Positions 11,100 to 22,664 are shown, numbered from the stretch's first letter. The stretch is 64,000 bases of DNA from Heliocidaris tuberculata (GCA_025618425.1 CM046846.1:30171619-30235618); one strand, 5' to 3'. The notes: generated by a model not told the origin, from the sequence alone. Translations and numbers: made by a program.

Positions 11100-11930
11100 G
11101 TATCACTTGCGTGACTTTGTGTCATTTCTTGGTTTAATACTAAGATTTTCTTTTTATCATTGAATAATATTCTTGTAGGGAATAGGAATTACAAGTACTA
11201 TATTTGATGATAAAAAGGTGGGACAGAAACTGGCTTGTAAACAGGAAGATAAGTGTCAAAGTATATATACATTCATAACACACAAAAACCCATCTCGGTG
11301 TAACAGTATTCCTTAACCCCTTGTGTGCCACCAAATTTTTTAACATTTGTCAAAAACGAACTCCTGAGGGTTATGGCCAGGGGTCCTAAAGCTACGCATC
11401 CCGCAAATACATGCAATGGGACATGTTCAGTGCAACTTATTTCTGCTGTGACTGAGCAACGTGAATATCATTGGGGTTTGCCAAAAAGAATTACCGGTAG
11501 TAATTTTTCTTTATTCTTGTGATTTTATCATTATTTGGAAATCAGGTTGAAATTCACATCAGCTAGCTTTAAAATCAAGATTTCGATTTATTTACATGTA
11601 TTATGTGTGCATAGCTTTTTAGGACCCTTTCATTTATTGGAACAAAATTTGACACTGACATCAATGTCGACTTTAAAATGTTTATTGACATTCGTTTGCT
11701 CAACGATTTAACTTCAGAATATGTAGAAGCAAGATAGGTATATATAAGAAATATGCATAAACCACTGAATTAAATGTTTTTTAGCAACTGAAAACAAAGT
11801 GCATAGCTTTGGTCCCCCATCATAAAATTTGGATTTAAATAAATGCGAGTGGTACCTCATACCTCATACTTCTACATCATAAATAAGCATATATACTTAC
11901 ATGTAAACATATATCTTGTACATCTCAACA
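11100..11930. other. Unassigned AT-rich stretch
   Basis: No recognised gene. Short frames on either strand carry no domain signature. A TTTACATGTA octamer context occurs near 11590. Confidence 0.5.
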
Positions 11931-11932
11931 TC

Positions 11933-12030
11933 CATACCTTAGACTCGACCACTCTGGCAGATGATCTGAAATGGTCTCACTACATCAACAAAGCTGCGAG
12001 GAAAGCAAATCGCACATCGATCTCTGCAAT
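11933..12030 (+). pseudogene. Short LINE reverse-transcriptase fragment
   Basis: The frame reads LDSTTLADDLKWSHYINKAA, then RKANRTS. This matches the region just after the catalytic core of non-LTR reverse transcriptases, where a D..LKWS.HI motif is followed by a K-rich helix with KANR. Only about 30 codons remain; the continuation is not recognisable. It is a dead LINE fragment, probably of the Jockey/CR1/L2 type. Confidence 0.6.
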
Positions 12031-13019
12031 CACCCATATGGAAAATCAGGACTTTTACTTGTGCGCAGTACGGACCAAATTGTTGCAAAATCACTTAAAA
12101 TACATAATATACATAAAATCATAATATATAATCATATATCACACACACAGGGTACATTACCAAAGTCAAAGAAGAACAGCAGTGGTCATGAAAAAAGTGT
12201 ATCCATAAATATCATATTTTTAGTGATACACTTCATGTTCCCACTACGAAAAATTGAAAATTTTGAAAATATGCCTTTCTTAAGCGTGTTGTTAAGGAAA
12301 TAGGGTTTTGAAAAGTAAGCTGAATTTCAAGAAATTTTCAATTATAGATCGGGATTTTTCATGTGTCGCAAGCTCAAAAGTGTCCGATCGCTAGTTGCAG
12401 TCATCAACATTCAGTGTGTGTGACACACCGGAGAAAAGCTCTGTGCGAATGGTGATGTATCAGATATTGCTGCACCGGTTTGCGGCCGGATGGCGTGGGA
12501 CTCTGGCTCGGGCTGATGGGATTTTGCTCAGCTCGCACGCACATGATGCGCACCCGAACTCTCCATTGAGTTTGTACATGGGGCCGCACACTGGCTCCAA
12601 AACAGGGAAAATGAAAAATTAATATTACCATGGCAACTCTTTATTTTGGGGGGGATTATATTTTTGTTCAAACAGTAACAATATAAACTTCCACTATTTG
12701 GGTAAAAAGTGAAAATAATTCTGGAATAAAGAGTTCTAAAATTGGATTTTGTCTAAGTGGCTGCACAGCAGAGCATCTACTCTAAATCTAAACCTATTCT
12801 AAATTACAAATTATTGTAGAATATGAGAAATCATCGATCAAATATCACATTCTTAAAATTTTTTTAAATGTGCGCGAAATATGGTCACCCCATCTGCACA
12901 TGAATGACCGATACACCGCTTCGCCAGAGTGACATTAGATCTACATTATCGATTTTAATTTTGAAATTATTTTTTCCAACATCGATGAGTTGAATTTATT
13001 ATGGGCATGTTGGTTTCAG
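12030..13019. other. Unassigned stretch, partly GC-richer
   Basis: Positions 12395-12620 are GC-richer than the surroundings and open on both strands for 75 codons, but neither product is recognisable. The remainder is AT-rich. No repeats shared within the window were noticed here. Confidence 0.5.
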
Positions 13020-13105
13020 TATTTGTAAATCAAAGGCCGATTTTGAAAATGTTGGTGACTTTTGTGCAGTGGTGTTTGAGAGTGTTGAAGTGTATAACCT
13101 TCCGA
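13020..13105 (+). other. Weak candidate internal exon, 86 nt
   Basis: An acceptor-like GGTTTCAG precedes 13020 and a strong GTAAGT donor follows 13105. One frame between them is open and contains KADFENVGDFCAVVFESVEV, which has a plausible protein composition. I recognise no family and see no matching neighbouring exon, so chance agreement is the main alternative. Confidence 0.15.
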
Positions 13106-13407
13106 GTAAGTCACTACGTGTGATTACTGATACTCGGTAGACTCCCCAGATTATTTCACAAACACGACGAGATGGCCCTCTACATGTACTTTCCATAGAA
13201 ATTAAACATGTTAAAGCTTGAAATTTGTTTTGATTATAAATATAATGCACAAGGAATAATTTCCCATTAATTTCAATACCATTTCGATCACCATCATCAT
13301 CTCACCATCCTACATCTTACATGTAGATCTAATTTAGATCTAGTATCATTTCTATTATTATTGGCTTTTCAGCTGTTATAGTCAAGGATTGTAATTCCGA
13401 ACAGATT

Positions 13408-13543
13408 GTATTACCGAACGTGTACAGTTAAGCGCCTAAAATGGGTTTTCATACGCTTGGGATTACGCGTTTGAAAACCACACTATTGAAACAAATGTGT
13501 GTCTTTTTCCCATAGGTTTCACACGTTCGGAAATACAGTACCT
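13408..13543. mobile_element. Possible short MITE
   Basis: GTATTACCGAACGTGTA on the left and CACACGTTCGGAAATAC on the right form imperfect ~17-bp terminal inverted repeats around about 100 bp of non-coding sequence. No clear target duplication was seen. Confidence 0.4.
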
Positions 13544-14051
13544 TTTTTCAAGGGACCAAAACGCCGCGTCGTTGGGAAGGGGTTCACTCGGAAGGGAATA
13601 TCGTATCTAGGTTGTCTTTTTAAAATTCCATCAACTTCTTTTTCTGTAGGACTTTGAGCATTCATTATGTAAGTTTGATAGATATTCGTTTGATATTTAA
13701 TTTTCTATCGTCGATTTTCTGAAAAGTGTTCGGACACTGGATCAACCACCATACATTAGCAGCACTCCAGCTCTAGCAGTGCGTGCACCTGCCCGTGCAG
13801 GCGCAGGGTTTGCTGTGTTGCACGCCTATTAACACACAGCCGGCTACGGTACTCGGAACGTCATGAATCGCATTTATCAATGCTAAAACCACATCTCCAA
13901 CAAAGCATTTTTGTAACAGAGACAATTTTAATCTTACCATAACAAAATTGTGAAGACGAAACCCAATTCCGCGGGTTGATCTTGAAACACCTTAATTTGA
14001 AATGTCAGAGTGATGTTGTTGGGGTTGTTGCCACCGCCGCGTTCATTACAT
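13544..14051. other. Unassigned stretch before the palindrome
   Basis: Moderately GC-rich with several CpG dinucleotides. No recognised coding, RNA or repeat feature. Confidence 0.5.
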
Positions 14052-14140
14052 CGCATCTCTCTCTAGCTAGCTTTGCGCATGCATAGCGCATCGACATAAT
14101 ATACGTACGTACGTATATGGAAGGCCATCGACGCCATAAA
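14052..14140 (-). repeat. TACGTA/TAGC repeat, inverted partner at 22833
   Basis: A CATCTCTCTCTAGCTAGC-like start, a TACGTACGTACGTATATGGA core and an AAGGCCATCGACGCC end occur in the same order, inverted, within 22833-22945. The block lies at the left edge of the large palindrome. Confidence 0.75.
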
Positions 14141-15350
14141 TCAGGGGTGGGTGCAGGAAGGGGGGAGTTTCCCCCTTCCCACGCGAAGCGCGAAAGGTCT
14201 GACGTTTAATAGCAAATTTGAGAGAAATGGCTCGTAGCACCTTTTTTTTTAGGCTGAAAGTTAGTTCGACGCCCGAGCTGCTGTTCAATTATTTGGACGA
14301 AATAATGCACTGTATCCAGGGGCCGGTGGGTGCAGGGAGGGAGGGGGGGGGGTTCCCATTTCCCGCGCGAAAGCTCTTACGTTTTATAGCGAATATGAGA
14401 GAAAGTTAAGGGCTCGTAGTACCATTTTTTAAGGCGGAATGTTAGTTTGGAGCGCTGCTTTTCAATTATTTGGACGCAATACTGTACTGTATCCAGGGGC
14501 CGGTGGGTGCAGTGAGTGGGGGGGGGGGGTTCCTCCTTCCCGCGCGAAACGCGAAAACTTTGACGTTTTAGCAAAATCTGAGAGAAAGATAACGGCTTGT
14601 AGCACCTTTTTAGGCTTTTTTTTTCTCTCACTTCCCCGCTTTTTCGCTCTCACTTTTTTTTAAAGGGGCTGAATGGGGCGGCATGCCCCCCTGGCCCCCT
14701 GGCTACGCCTGCGGTGGTGGGTTGTGCCACCCAGACGCCCCCAAGTGGCAAACGCCCATTAATGCACGATAATGATAAATGAATGTAATAAAAGAGCTAC
14801 ATTAGCGAGAAAATAACGGGATAAAAGCTGGTGGAAAACTTTGAGTATAACCCTTTTAATCATAAATGACTACTGCCAGACGTTTTGAGTGGTAGGTTGT
14901 GAGCGCCGGAGGCCCAAACTCCAGATGCCCATTATAAAATAAAAAATAAAATGATAAAAATAAAATAAGTCAACTAGATCAGAGAGAAAAGACGTTCTAA
15001 GAGATGGGTTGTCAATACCAGACGCCCCCAAATGCCAAACGCCCATAACTGATTAAAAATTTTGGAAATGAAGTAAAATAAAAGAGCTAGACATTATGAG
15101 TGGTGGGTTATGTTCCTGCCAGACGCCCCCAAAAATCCAAAACGCCCGTCAGCGGTGAATAATGATAATAAATGAATATGATAAAAGAGATACATTCGCG
15201 AGAAAGGTAACGGGTTGAAAGCTATAGTGGAATACGTAGAGCTTAAGCCCCTATATCATAAATGACCACTGCCAGACGTTTTAAGTGTTGGGTTGTACCA
15301 GCTAGACGCCCCAAAATGCAAATCGCCCATCACCATTAATGGTTGACGTA
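14136..15350 (-). repeat. Left arm of ~3-kb inverted tandem array
   Basis: Outer part (about 14148-14680): three ~180-bp units, each with a GGTGGGTGCAG motif, a G run, a CGCGCGAAA/CGCGAAGCGCG motif and an AATTATTTGGACG motif. Then GGCTACGCCTGCGG marks the change to a second unit type (about 14700-15345), with CCAGACGCCCC, AAACGCCCAT and TAAATGACTACTGCCAGACG motifs. All of this reappears inverted at 15355-17100. No protein is encoded; open frames here run through the G tracts only. Confidence 0.85.
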
Positions 15351-15354
15351 CTCT

Positions 15355-17100
15355 GGGGTGTCTGGTGGGCACATCTACCTCTTGAAACGTCTGCCAATGA
15401 TTAATACAGAGATGGTTGTGCTCCATATTTTCCATGAAGTTTCATCCCTTTACTTTTCTGGCTAATCTAGCTCTCTTTTTTCTATGGGCGTTTGGCAGAC
15501 ACTACCAACAATCATGTTTGACAGTGGTCGGGTGGTCATTCATAATACAGGGGGTTATGTTAAGCATTTCTACCTCAATTATTTTTAACCTCAATTATGG
15601 GCATCCGGCATTCGGGGGAGTCTGGCGGGCACAACCTACCTTTCTCGCTAATGTAGCTCTCTCATTTATTTTATTTTGTATTTCTTTTTCATTTTATTTT
15701 TATGAGCGTTTGGCACTTTGGAGCGTCTGGTAGGCACAACACACCACTCAAAACATCTGGCAAGGTTCATTTATGATACGGGGTTTATTTCTCAATATTT
15801 TTCAACAAGTTTCATCCCGTTACTTTTCCGGCCAATCTAGCTCTTTTATCTCATTTAATTTCCAAACTTTTAAATAATTTTCGGGCGTTTGACATTTCGG
15901 GGTGTCTGGTGGGCACAACCCACCTCTCAGAATGTCTTGCAGTCGTTATTCATAATTCAGAAATTACACTCAATATTTTTTAACCACTTTTCATCGAGTT
16001 ATTTCTCTCGCTAATCTAGCTGTTTAATTAATTTATTTTTTTCTAATTATTTAAATCAGTTATGGGCGTCTGGCATTTGGGGCATCTGGCGGGCACAACA
16101 CATTCCTAAAAAATTCAAGCAGGGTTCATTCATGATTCAGGGGGTTATATTTTATATTCTCCACCACTTGCCATCAAATTAATTTTCTTGCCAACCTAGC
16201 CCTTTTATTTTATTTATTTATCAATACCATGCTCTAATAATGGGCGTTTTGCATTTAGGGGCGTCTTGCGGGAACAACCATCCCTTAAAATATCTGGCAG
16301 TGGTCATTCATGATATAGGGGATTATGCTCTATATTTCTTTCACTAGCTTTCACCCTTACTTTTCTCGCCAATCTATATGACTTATTTTTTCCTTCCTTT
16401 TTAAAAAATCAGTTATGGGCATCTGGCATTCGGGGCGTCTGGCAGGCACAACCTACGGCTCAATTTATCTGGCAGTAGTCATTCATGATCATAGGCGTAG
16501 CCAGGGGCCCCAGGGGGGCCACGCCCCCCCCCCCCCCCCATTCAGCCCGATTAAAAAAAAAAAGCGAGAGCGAAAAAGCGGGGGAAGTGAGAGAAAAAAG
16601 CCTAAAAAGGCGCTACAAGCCGTTATCTATATCTCAAATTTTGCTAAGACGTCAAAGTTTTCGCGCTTCGCGTGGGAAGGGGGACCCCCCCCCCCCCTCA
16701 CTGCACCCACCCCTGTATACAATGCAGTATTGCGTCCAAATAATTGAAAAGCAGCGCGGGCGTCGAACTAACTTTTCGCCTTAAAGAAGGTGCTACGAGC
16801 CGTTATCATTCTCTCAATTTGCTAAAACGTCAGAGCTTTCGCGTTCGCGCGGGAAGGGGAACCCCCCCCCCCCTCCCTTCACCCATCCCTGTTACATACA
16901 GTGCAGTATTGCGTCCAAATGATTGAAAAGCAGTCCGAACGTCGAACTAACTTTCCGCCTTAAAAAAAAAGGCGGTACGAGCAGTTATCTTTCTCTCAAA
17001 TTTGCTATAAAACGTCAGAGCTTTCGCGCTTCGCGCCAGAGGGGGAAACTTCCCCCTCCTTGCACCCACCCCCTGCGGAGCACGCTTCGCATGCTCATCA
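15355..17100 (+). repeat. Right arm of ~3-kb inverted tandem array
   Basis: The inner units recur at TCTGG motifs at 15361, 15621, 15726, 15905, 16085, 16264 and 16438. The last four spacings are 174-180 bp; the earlier ones (260 and 105) imply a rearranged unit. Each unit has GGGCGTCTGG, a CATTCATGAT block and a CTAATCTAGCTC block. At about 16495 AGGCGTAGCCAGG marks the change to three outer ~180-bp units ending near 17090. A stray partial inner unit follows at about 17228-17310. The right arm is longer than the left because it carries more inner units. Confidence 0.85.
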
Positions 17101-17574
17101 CCAATTTCGCACGCTTCGCGTGCTCACAACCGCTACCCCTAAAATGAAATCCTGGCTACGTATACGCCGTTGGATCCTTCACGTCAGCCCCCCCCCCCCC
17201 ACCTATTGAAAAATCCTGGCTACACCTGTGTTAATGATACAGGGGGTTATGCTCTACATTTTCCAGCAGTTTTCACCCAGTCACCTTTTACGCTGAGCTA
17301 TAGCTCCAATGGCGTAATGAGCCCCCAAAATTTGAGCTGTATTGTACTCGGATCTCAATTTTTTGAAGGGGGATACATCGCTACCCCTTCCACAAATAAT
17401 AAAACATTGCATTTTGCTATACCGTGAAAATGTCACACGTATTATCAATGCCCTGGATAACTTTAATATCCTCTATTGGGAGGTCGCTATACAAGCTAGA
17501 AATTTTACTTTTAGTAGTTTGAAACTTAGTATTTAAGACCCCTTTTATTCACACAGGTAAATCAAAGTCTGAGC
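17101..17574. other. Flank of palindrome, partial repeat units
   Basis: Starts with two mini-palindromes of the GCACGCTTCGCGTGC type (17081-17125), then a C run, a partial inner unit (about 17228-17310) and AT-rich sequence. No gene recognised. Confidence 0.5.
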
Positions 17575-18152
17575 TTAAAGGGAAATCCAACCTTAATAGC
17601 AAGTTGCTTTGAAATAAAGAGGAAAAATCAGGGAAGCAGATTGGTGAATAAGAAAGCAATAAGAAAGTTATTAATTTTTGAAAGTTGTAATCACTATACA
17701 TATGGGAATTTCAAATTGACCGAATAGGTAATGTCACTGTGATGTAGCTGTGGACAACTCCCCCATTCACTCCAACACACAAAATGACTAAAATGTCACT
17801 TTTTTTTAAATGTATTACTCAGTAGGATCTCTTTCATTCATGAGGACTTATAACAATATGTTATCTCCAATATATTTTGAGTACTGCCCCGAGGGTAAAA
17901 ACGCCTCGAAGAAAACCGCAAATTAATGATATCTTTGTGTACGACAAATGGGAGAGTTGTCCACAAACATGTCACAATTGAATCACCAAGTTGCCAATTT
18001 GAGATTCGCATAGATGTAGTGATCTCATTTTTCAAACATCCATAACTTTCTTATTCCTTGTCCGATTTCTTTCAAACTTTCACCATCCAGTTTTTCTTAT
18101 TTTTCTGCTTTCACACAAATCATCTCATTACCAAGGTTGGATTGCCCTTTAA
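17575..18152 (-). mobile_element. TTAA MITE, family T1, copy 1
   Basis: TTAA-flanked element of about 578 bp. One end reads TTAAAGGGAAATCCAACCTT and the other AAGGTTGGATTGCCCTTTAA, near-perfect terminal inverted repeats. The interior has no transposase and is almost identical to the copies at 21178, 47647 and 52431. A 65-codon frame inside it recurs in other copies only because the DNA recurs. Confidence 0.9.
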
Positions 18153-19293
18153 TATCCACATTTTCTCTCTTCTTTTATGGAGACAGGCAGCTCAAATCGT
18201 CATCCTGACAATGTTTTGCGGCTTTCAGTTTTCGGGGGACGATTCCTCCTTGCCTATGTAATAATATCTGTTTACAGATTTTTTTTAATGTAAATATTAA
18301 ATGTATTAAACGAGGGAGCGGAGTGAGAACATTTTCCATTTTTAAAAGTGAAACTTTGCATTCTAGAGCACTTCAGAGCTTTAATGGTGTGCTGTAGCCT
18401 TTCCTCATTATTTACTACATATTTTTTATGTTTTCCAGATTTCCTGGGGACGTGTCACTAAGTCCGGAATTGTGCGCCGCTTGCTTTAATATTTCACATT
18501 AGATTTCACACATCTTCCCTCAGTTTGAAAAATATGATTTCCTCTCCCATTATAAGAAAATCATGATAAAACAAAGAAATCTTGCATGCAAAATATAAGC
18601 ACAAAATGTATTATGGAAGGGGAGATACTAAGACAATTCAGACATTTATACGTATATGTTTTAAAAGAAGTCCTCAAGTTTTTTCTCAAGCCGGGGATAA
18701 ATAAAAGGAATGTGTTTGCTTTTTATGTTTCTTTCTGTTTTAATCCCTTTTCTTTCTTTCCTTTTCCTTTTCCTTTTTTGTTCTGGGAACTTTTTTTTTT
18801 TGGGGGGGGGGGGGCTGCAGCCCCCAACTGAGCTCCCCATCAGCATGCCAGTGGCTAGCTCAAAATGTTGACCGCTTTGGAGGGCTCTCCTGACCGTCCC
18901 CACACTTTGAGCACGGCAGACATTCATTTCCTAGCATAGTTTTTTGTCCATGGATCATTGCTATATGCTATGCATTACATGCAAAGGAGTTACTCTTTTT
19001 TTCGATAGGGTGACCCCCTCTGGCTACCGGCTAGAAAAAAAGTGCAGGCATTCATGCGCGGCGATTTCTTGTCACGACCGGGGGGATGCGACCAATCTTT
19101 ACTCATTATTTGCTATACATGAATATTAAATCTTTAACATTTCCGGGGTACGTGTCTCCCGCCCCCCCCCCCCCTCCCCACCCCCTGCATGCATTTATTC
19201 ATTCAAAGATTTTATTTACCTGAATCATGTTTGAAAACGCCTATTATAGCTGTGATAAAATCAGATTTACCAACACCCTATGGGCAACTCAAC

Positions 19294-19329
<36 letters not shown>

Positions 19330-19700
19330 CGTTAATTTTACTATTACCACCGCAATGTATAAAAAAATGCATTCTTGCATAACAATAGGTTGATACCATG
19401 TAGAGGACAGAGAGTTGATTTGGGGGCAAATTCAAGACTTGCATTTTTCTTTAAATTAAATGAAAAACTAGGTTTTGACGACTCTCCAATTTACTATTCA
19501 TGGGGAAGTAGCTGCTTCTACGGGCAATGTTTGGGCACTCAACATTATCACGCGATCACTATACATGAACAGCAAACCTATAGGAGGTGGATTCTACGCC
19601 AGTCCTGTTAAAATGATAGTATTTTGGAAGGAGTGAGCGGTGGTTCAGGCAGGCTTGGCCTTCTGCTGGCCGGGAACTTCATGAAGTCGAAAAAATGTCC
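18153..19700. other. Unassigned stretch with homopolymer runs
   Basis: Contains a CTTTTCCTTTTCC tract and a G run ending near 18815, a C run at about 19162, and a 31-nt A run at 19296-19326. The motif GAGGGAGCGGAGTGAG near 18311 belongs to the GAGCGAG-type motif seen elsewhere. No gene recognised. Confidence 0.5.
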
Positions 19701-19719
19701 CTGCAATCAGGCGCGCCAA

Positions 19720-20035
19720 GAGGGTCCAAGCTTATATAAGGGGGGGGGGGGGGGGGAGAGGGGGAGGGGGCAAATTCTGCTTGGAGGGAGATCCGTATTT
19801 TTTTCTTCTCAGCAGCCTTCCAAAACTCGCTCATTGGGGGGGGGGGGGGGGGGGGGGGAGGGGGGGACAACTTTTTTCCCCAGCCCTCAAAAAAGTCGCT
19901 CAGTGGGGGGGGGGGGTGGTTATCACATGTTTTCCTCCATAATTCTCTGACAAGTAACAAAAAAAAAATATGGAGGAAAAAAAATTGGAGGAAAAGTTGT
20001 CAAGGGGGCACTCTGCCCCCCCCCCCACCCATCTA
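19720..20035 (+). mobile_element. hAT-like MITE copy, poly-G rich, ends lost
   Basis: Shares with 49329-49629 the CTTGGAGGGAGA block, the AAAGTCGCTCAGTGGGG block and CTCCATAATTCTCT, in the same order and orientation. Three long G runs interrupt it. The canonical CAGKGGCGGAT ends are not visible, so this copy is degraded or rearranged. Confidence 0.65.
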
Positions 20036-20309
20036 CGATAGTGTGCTTAAAGCATTCCACCCTCTCAAACTAGCACGCCCCCTTTTAACAGATATTTATT
20101 TATATTTCGAAAGTGCGAGGTATATAGTTCGAGCGAGCGGAATGAGATTTTTTTTGGGGTGCATTTTATTGTGCCCCTCCTGCCCCGAGCTCTGCTGTGC
20201 TACATTGTACTGATAGAAATAGGGGTACCTTCTACTACATCAAGCCGCACCGATTCTTTGAAACTAAATGTGGCTCGTTTTGTAAGCAACAATGAGAAAT
20301 ATACTAGGT
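20036..20309. other. Short unassigned stretch
   Basis: Includes GAGCGAGCGGAATGAG (about 20130), a motif type seen beside other G-rich repeats in the window. No gene recognised. Confidence 0.4.
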
Positions 20310-20611
20310 AAAAGAGGGCATTTATCAGAAGGGGAGGAGGGACACTTTTTAGAGAAGAAAAGGGACACTCATTAGAAGTAAATAGGAGCACCTGTCAAAT
20401 TTGAAAAGGGGCACTTATCAGAAGAAGAAAAGATCAATTATCAGACTTGTAATAAGGAGAAAAGGGGCACATATCAGAAGCGGGAAATTGCACTTTAGAG
20501 GGAAAAGGCACTTACTGGAGAGAATTGTAGAAAATTATTTTTAAAAAAGGGGGGAGGGCAATTGCAAGATTTGAAAAAGGGCACTTATGATACGGAGAAA
20601 AGAGCACTTAT

Positions 20612-20651
<40 letters not shown>

Positions 20652-20885
20652 AGGAGAAAGAGTGAGAGAGAGCGAGAGAGAAAGAACTCATCAGATTTGA
20701 ATGGGCATTTATCATAAGGTGAAAAGGGGCACTGTGATATCAGAATGGAAGAGGGCACTTTAATTAGAAAGGAAAATGGGCACTTTTAGAAGTAAAAAGG
20801 GGCACATGTCAGAGAGAAAGAGGGCGCTTTTCATAAATAAAAGGGGCATTTTTGTTGCTAGAAAAGGTTGGGGCACTGTGCCCCC
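20310..20885 (+). repeat. Degenerate ~25-bp minisatellite (GGGGCACTTATCAGA)
   Basis: Irregular repetition of an AAAAGGGGCACTTATCAGAA-like unit with GA-rich spacers, ending in GGGGCACTGTGCCCCCC. A second array with the same unit and a similar GGGGCACTGTGCCC end lies at 38345-38735. The unit spacing varies, so this is an old, decaying array. Confidence 0.8.
20613..20690. repeat. (GA)n microsatellite
   Basis: About 80 bp of mostly GA dinucleotides inside the minisatellite. Confidence 0.9.
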
Positions 20886-21177
20886 CTCCTCTGCTTTTTA
20901 CTCCACCTTTCCTTTTCTTATATCTTTGAGTTTATAGATAATAATTTGGGAAATGAGGTAGGTGAGTACGCGAGTCCCGTCACCCAAACTGGTATATACA
21001 TCATTTCCAATTTTCCGATAGTTTATACATGTATATATTTCAGAGTTGAAGCGGGAGATGAGGGCACGGAAAGTGTTTTCAAACAAGGTATTTAAAGCAG
21101 TGACCGTGAGCCCGTGAGAGTGAGGGGCACAGACCTCCCATTTTTTTTCAAAACCCCCAAAGGACCCCTTGTACTCT

Positions 21178-21773
21178 TTAAAGGGCAATCCAACCTTGGT
21201 AATGAGATGATTTGTGTGAAAGCAGAAAAATAAGAAAAACAAGATGGTGAAAGTTTGAAAGAAATCGGACAAGGATTAAGAAAGTTATGGATGTTTGAAA
21301 AATGAGATCACTACATCTATGTGAATCTCAAATTGGCAATTTGGTGAGTCAATTGTGACATTTTTGTGGACAACTCTCCCATTTGTCGTACACAAAAATA
21401 TCATTAATTTGCGGTTTTCTTCGAGGCGCTTTTACCCTCGGGGCAGTACTCAAAATATATTGGAGATAGCATATTGTTATAGGTCCTCATGAGCGAAAAG
21501 ATCCTACTGAGTAATGCATTTTTAAAAAAAGTGACATTTTAGTCATTTTGTGTGTTAGAGCAAATGGGGGAGTTGTCCACAGCTACATCACAGTGACATT
21601 ACCTAGTCGGCCAATTTGAAATTCCCATAATTATGCATAGTGATTACAACTTTCAAAAATTCATAACTTTCTTATTGCTTGTCCGATTTCGTTCAAACTT
21701 TCACCAATCTGCTTCTCTGATTTTTCCTCTTTCTTTCAAAGCAACTTGCTATTAAGGTTGGATTTCCCTTTAA
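21178..21773 (+). mobile_element. TTAA MITE, family T1, copy 2
   Basis: Begins TTAAAGGGCAATCCAACCTT and ends AAGGTTGGATTTCCCTTTAA, about 596 bp, flanked by TTAA at both ends. The interior includes the TTTGAAAGAAATCGGACAAG block on one side and its mirror near the other end. Same orientation as 47647-49050 and 52431-53022. Confidence 0.9.
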
Positions 21774-22186
21774 TGTTAATACATGGGGGGGGGGGGGGAA
21801 TGGGTGTCCTTATCGAATGGCATGAAGAAAAAAAAGTACAAGTCATAACGTAAATTTGTTTCCAGTAGTAATAAAAAATGAAAAATTGAAGAGAGAGAAA
21901 AAAAAACCACAACTGAATAATTATGAAAATTCAAACTTTGCACTGAATTATACACTGAAAAAACTCCTTGTAAAATTTTAACACAAAAAGTATTAAACTT
22001 TACCAGAGTTCCAGGTTGACCGGTTGACCGGTCAGCCAACACAAATCCCAGTTGCCTGATTATTTCAAGCGTGTCTTCTCTAATCAAATTATCAAATTCG
22101 TGATGAACTAATGCGATTATACACGGGAAATGATTTACATGGAAAATTTCAACCAGGCTTTTTTTGTGTGTATATATTCAGAACGT
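21774..22186. other. Unassigned AT-rich stretch with G run
   Basis: Opens with a G run (about 21785-21797). No recognised gene or element. Confidence 0.4.
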
Positions 22187-22487
22187 TTTTTAATGGCGTC
22201 ATTTCAAATGAAGGTATATGGTACCCTTTTTAACGCCTCTTAATTAACAGCTTCTCCACGGTTACATGAAGCACCTAAGGAAAATTGGAGAAGCGAAATT
22301 GAAGTCTCATTGTGTAATACCTTTTGTATTTAATTGTTTGGAAGGTTTCATTTCCCAAGTTTTGCATCACTTTTCCTTATTTTAATCTACTTTTACACAT
22401 CCGGATTTATTGGGGGGGGGGGACAAAACGATATGTTTGCCCTCCCTGCCCCCTCCCCCCCCCCCCCCCCAGGATCGACGCCCCTCA
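22187..22487 (+). mobile_element. hAT-like element copy (family H2)
   Basis: Matches the reverse complement of 53620-54003 at several ordered blocks: AACGCCTCTTAATTA, TTGTTTGGAAGGTTT, GGATTTATTGGGGG and AACGATATGT. The right end reads GGATCGACGCCCCT, the complement of a CAGGGGCRTCGAT-type terminus. No coding region. Confidence 0.7.
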
Positions 22488-22664
22488 GAATTCTGCCTTA
22501 ATATCTTTTTGTGATGATTATAATAGGCTTAGGTGCTCATTGATGAGCTCACTGATATCTAGACTGATGGCTGAGACTAGCATTCTTCACTACACTGATA
22601 ACGGACCACCCACCGGCGCCGGAGTGATATAAACAACAGCTGCTTGGGCGGTACTCGAGTTAAC

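Noticed and set aside
17838..18035. A ~65-codon frame (KNEITTSMRISNWQ...) repeated at 47764-47961 and 52548-52745
   Set aside because: The frame recurs because the T1 MITE DNA recurs; other copies break it and it matches no domain.
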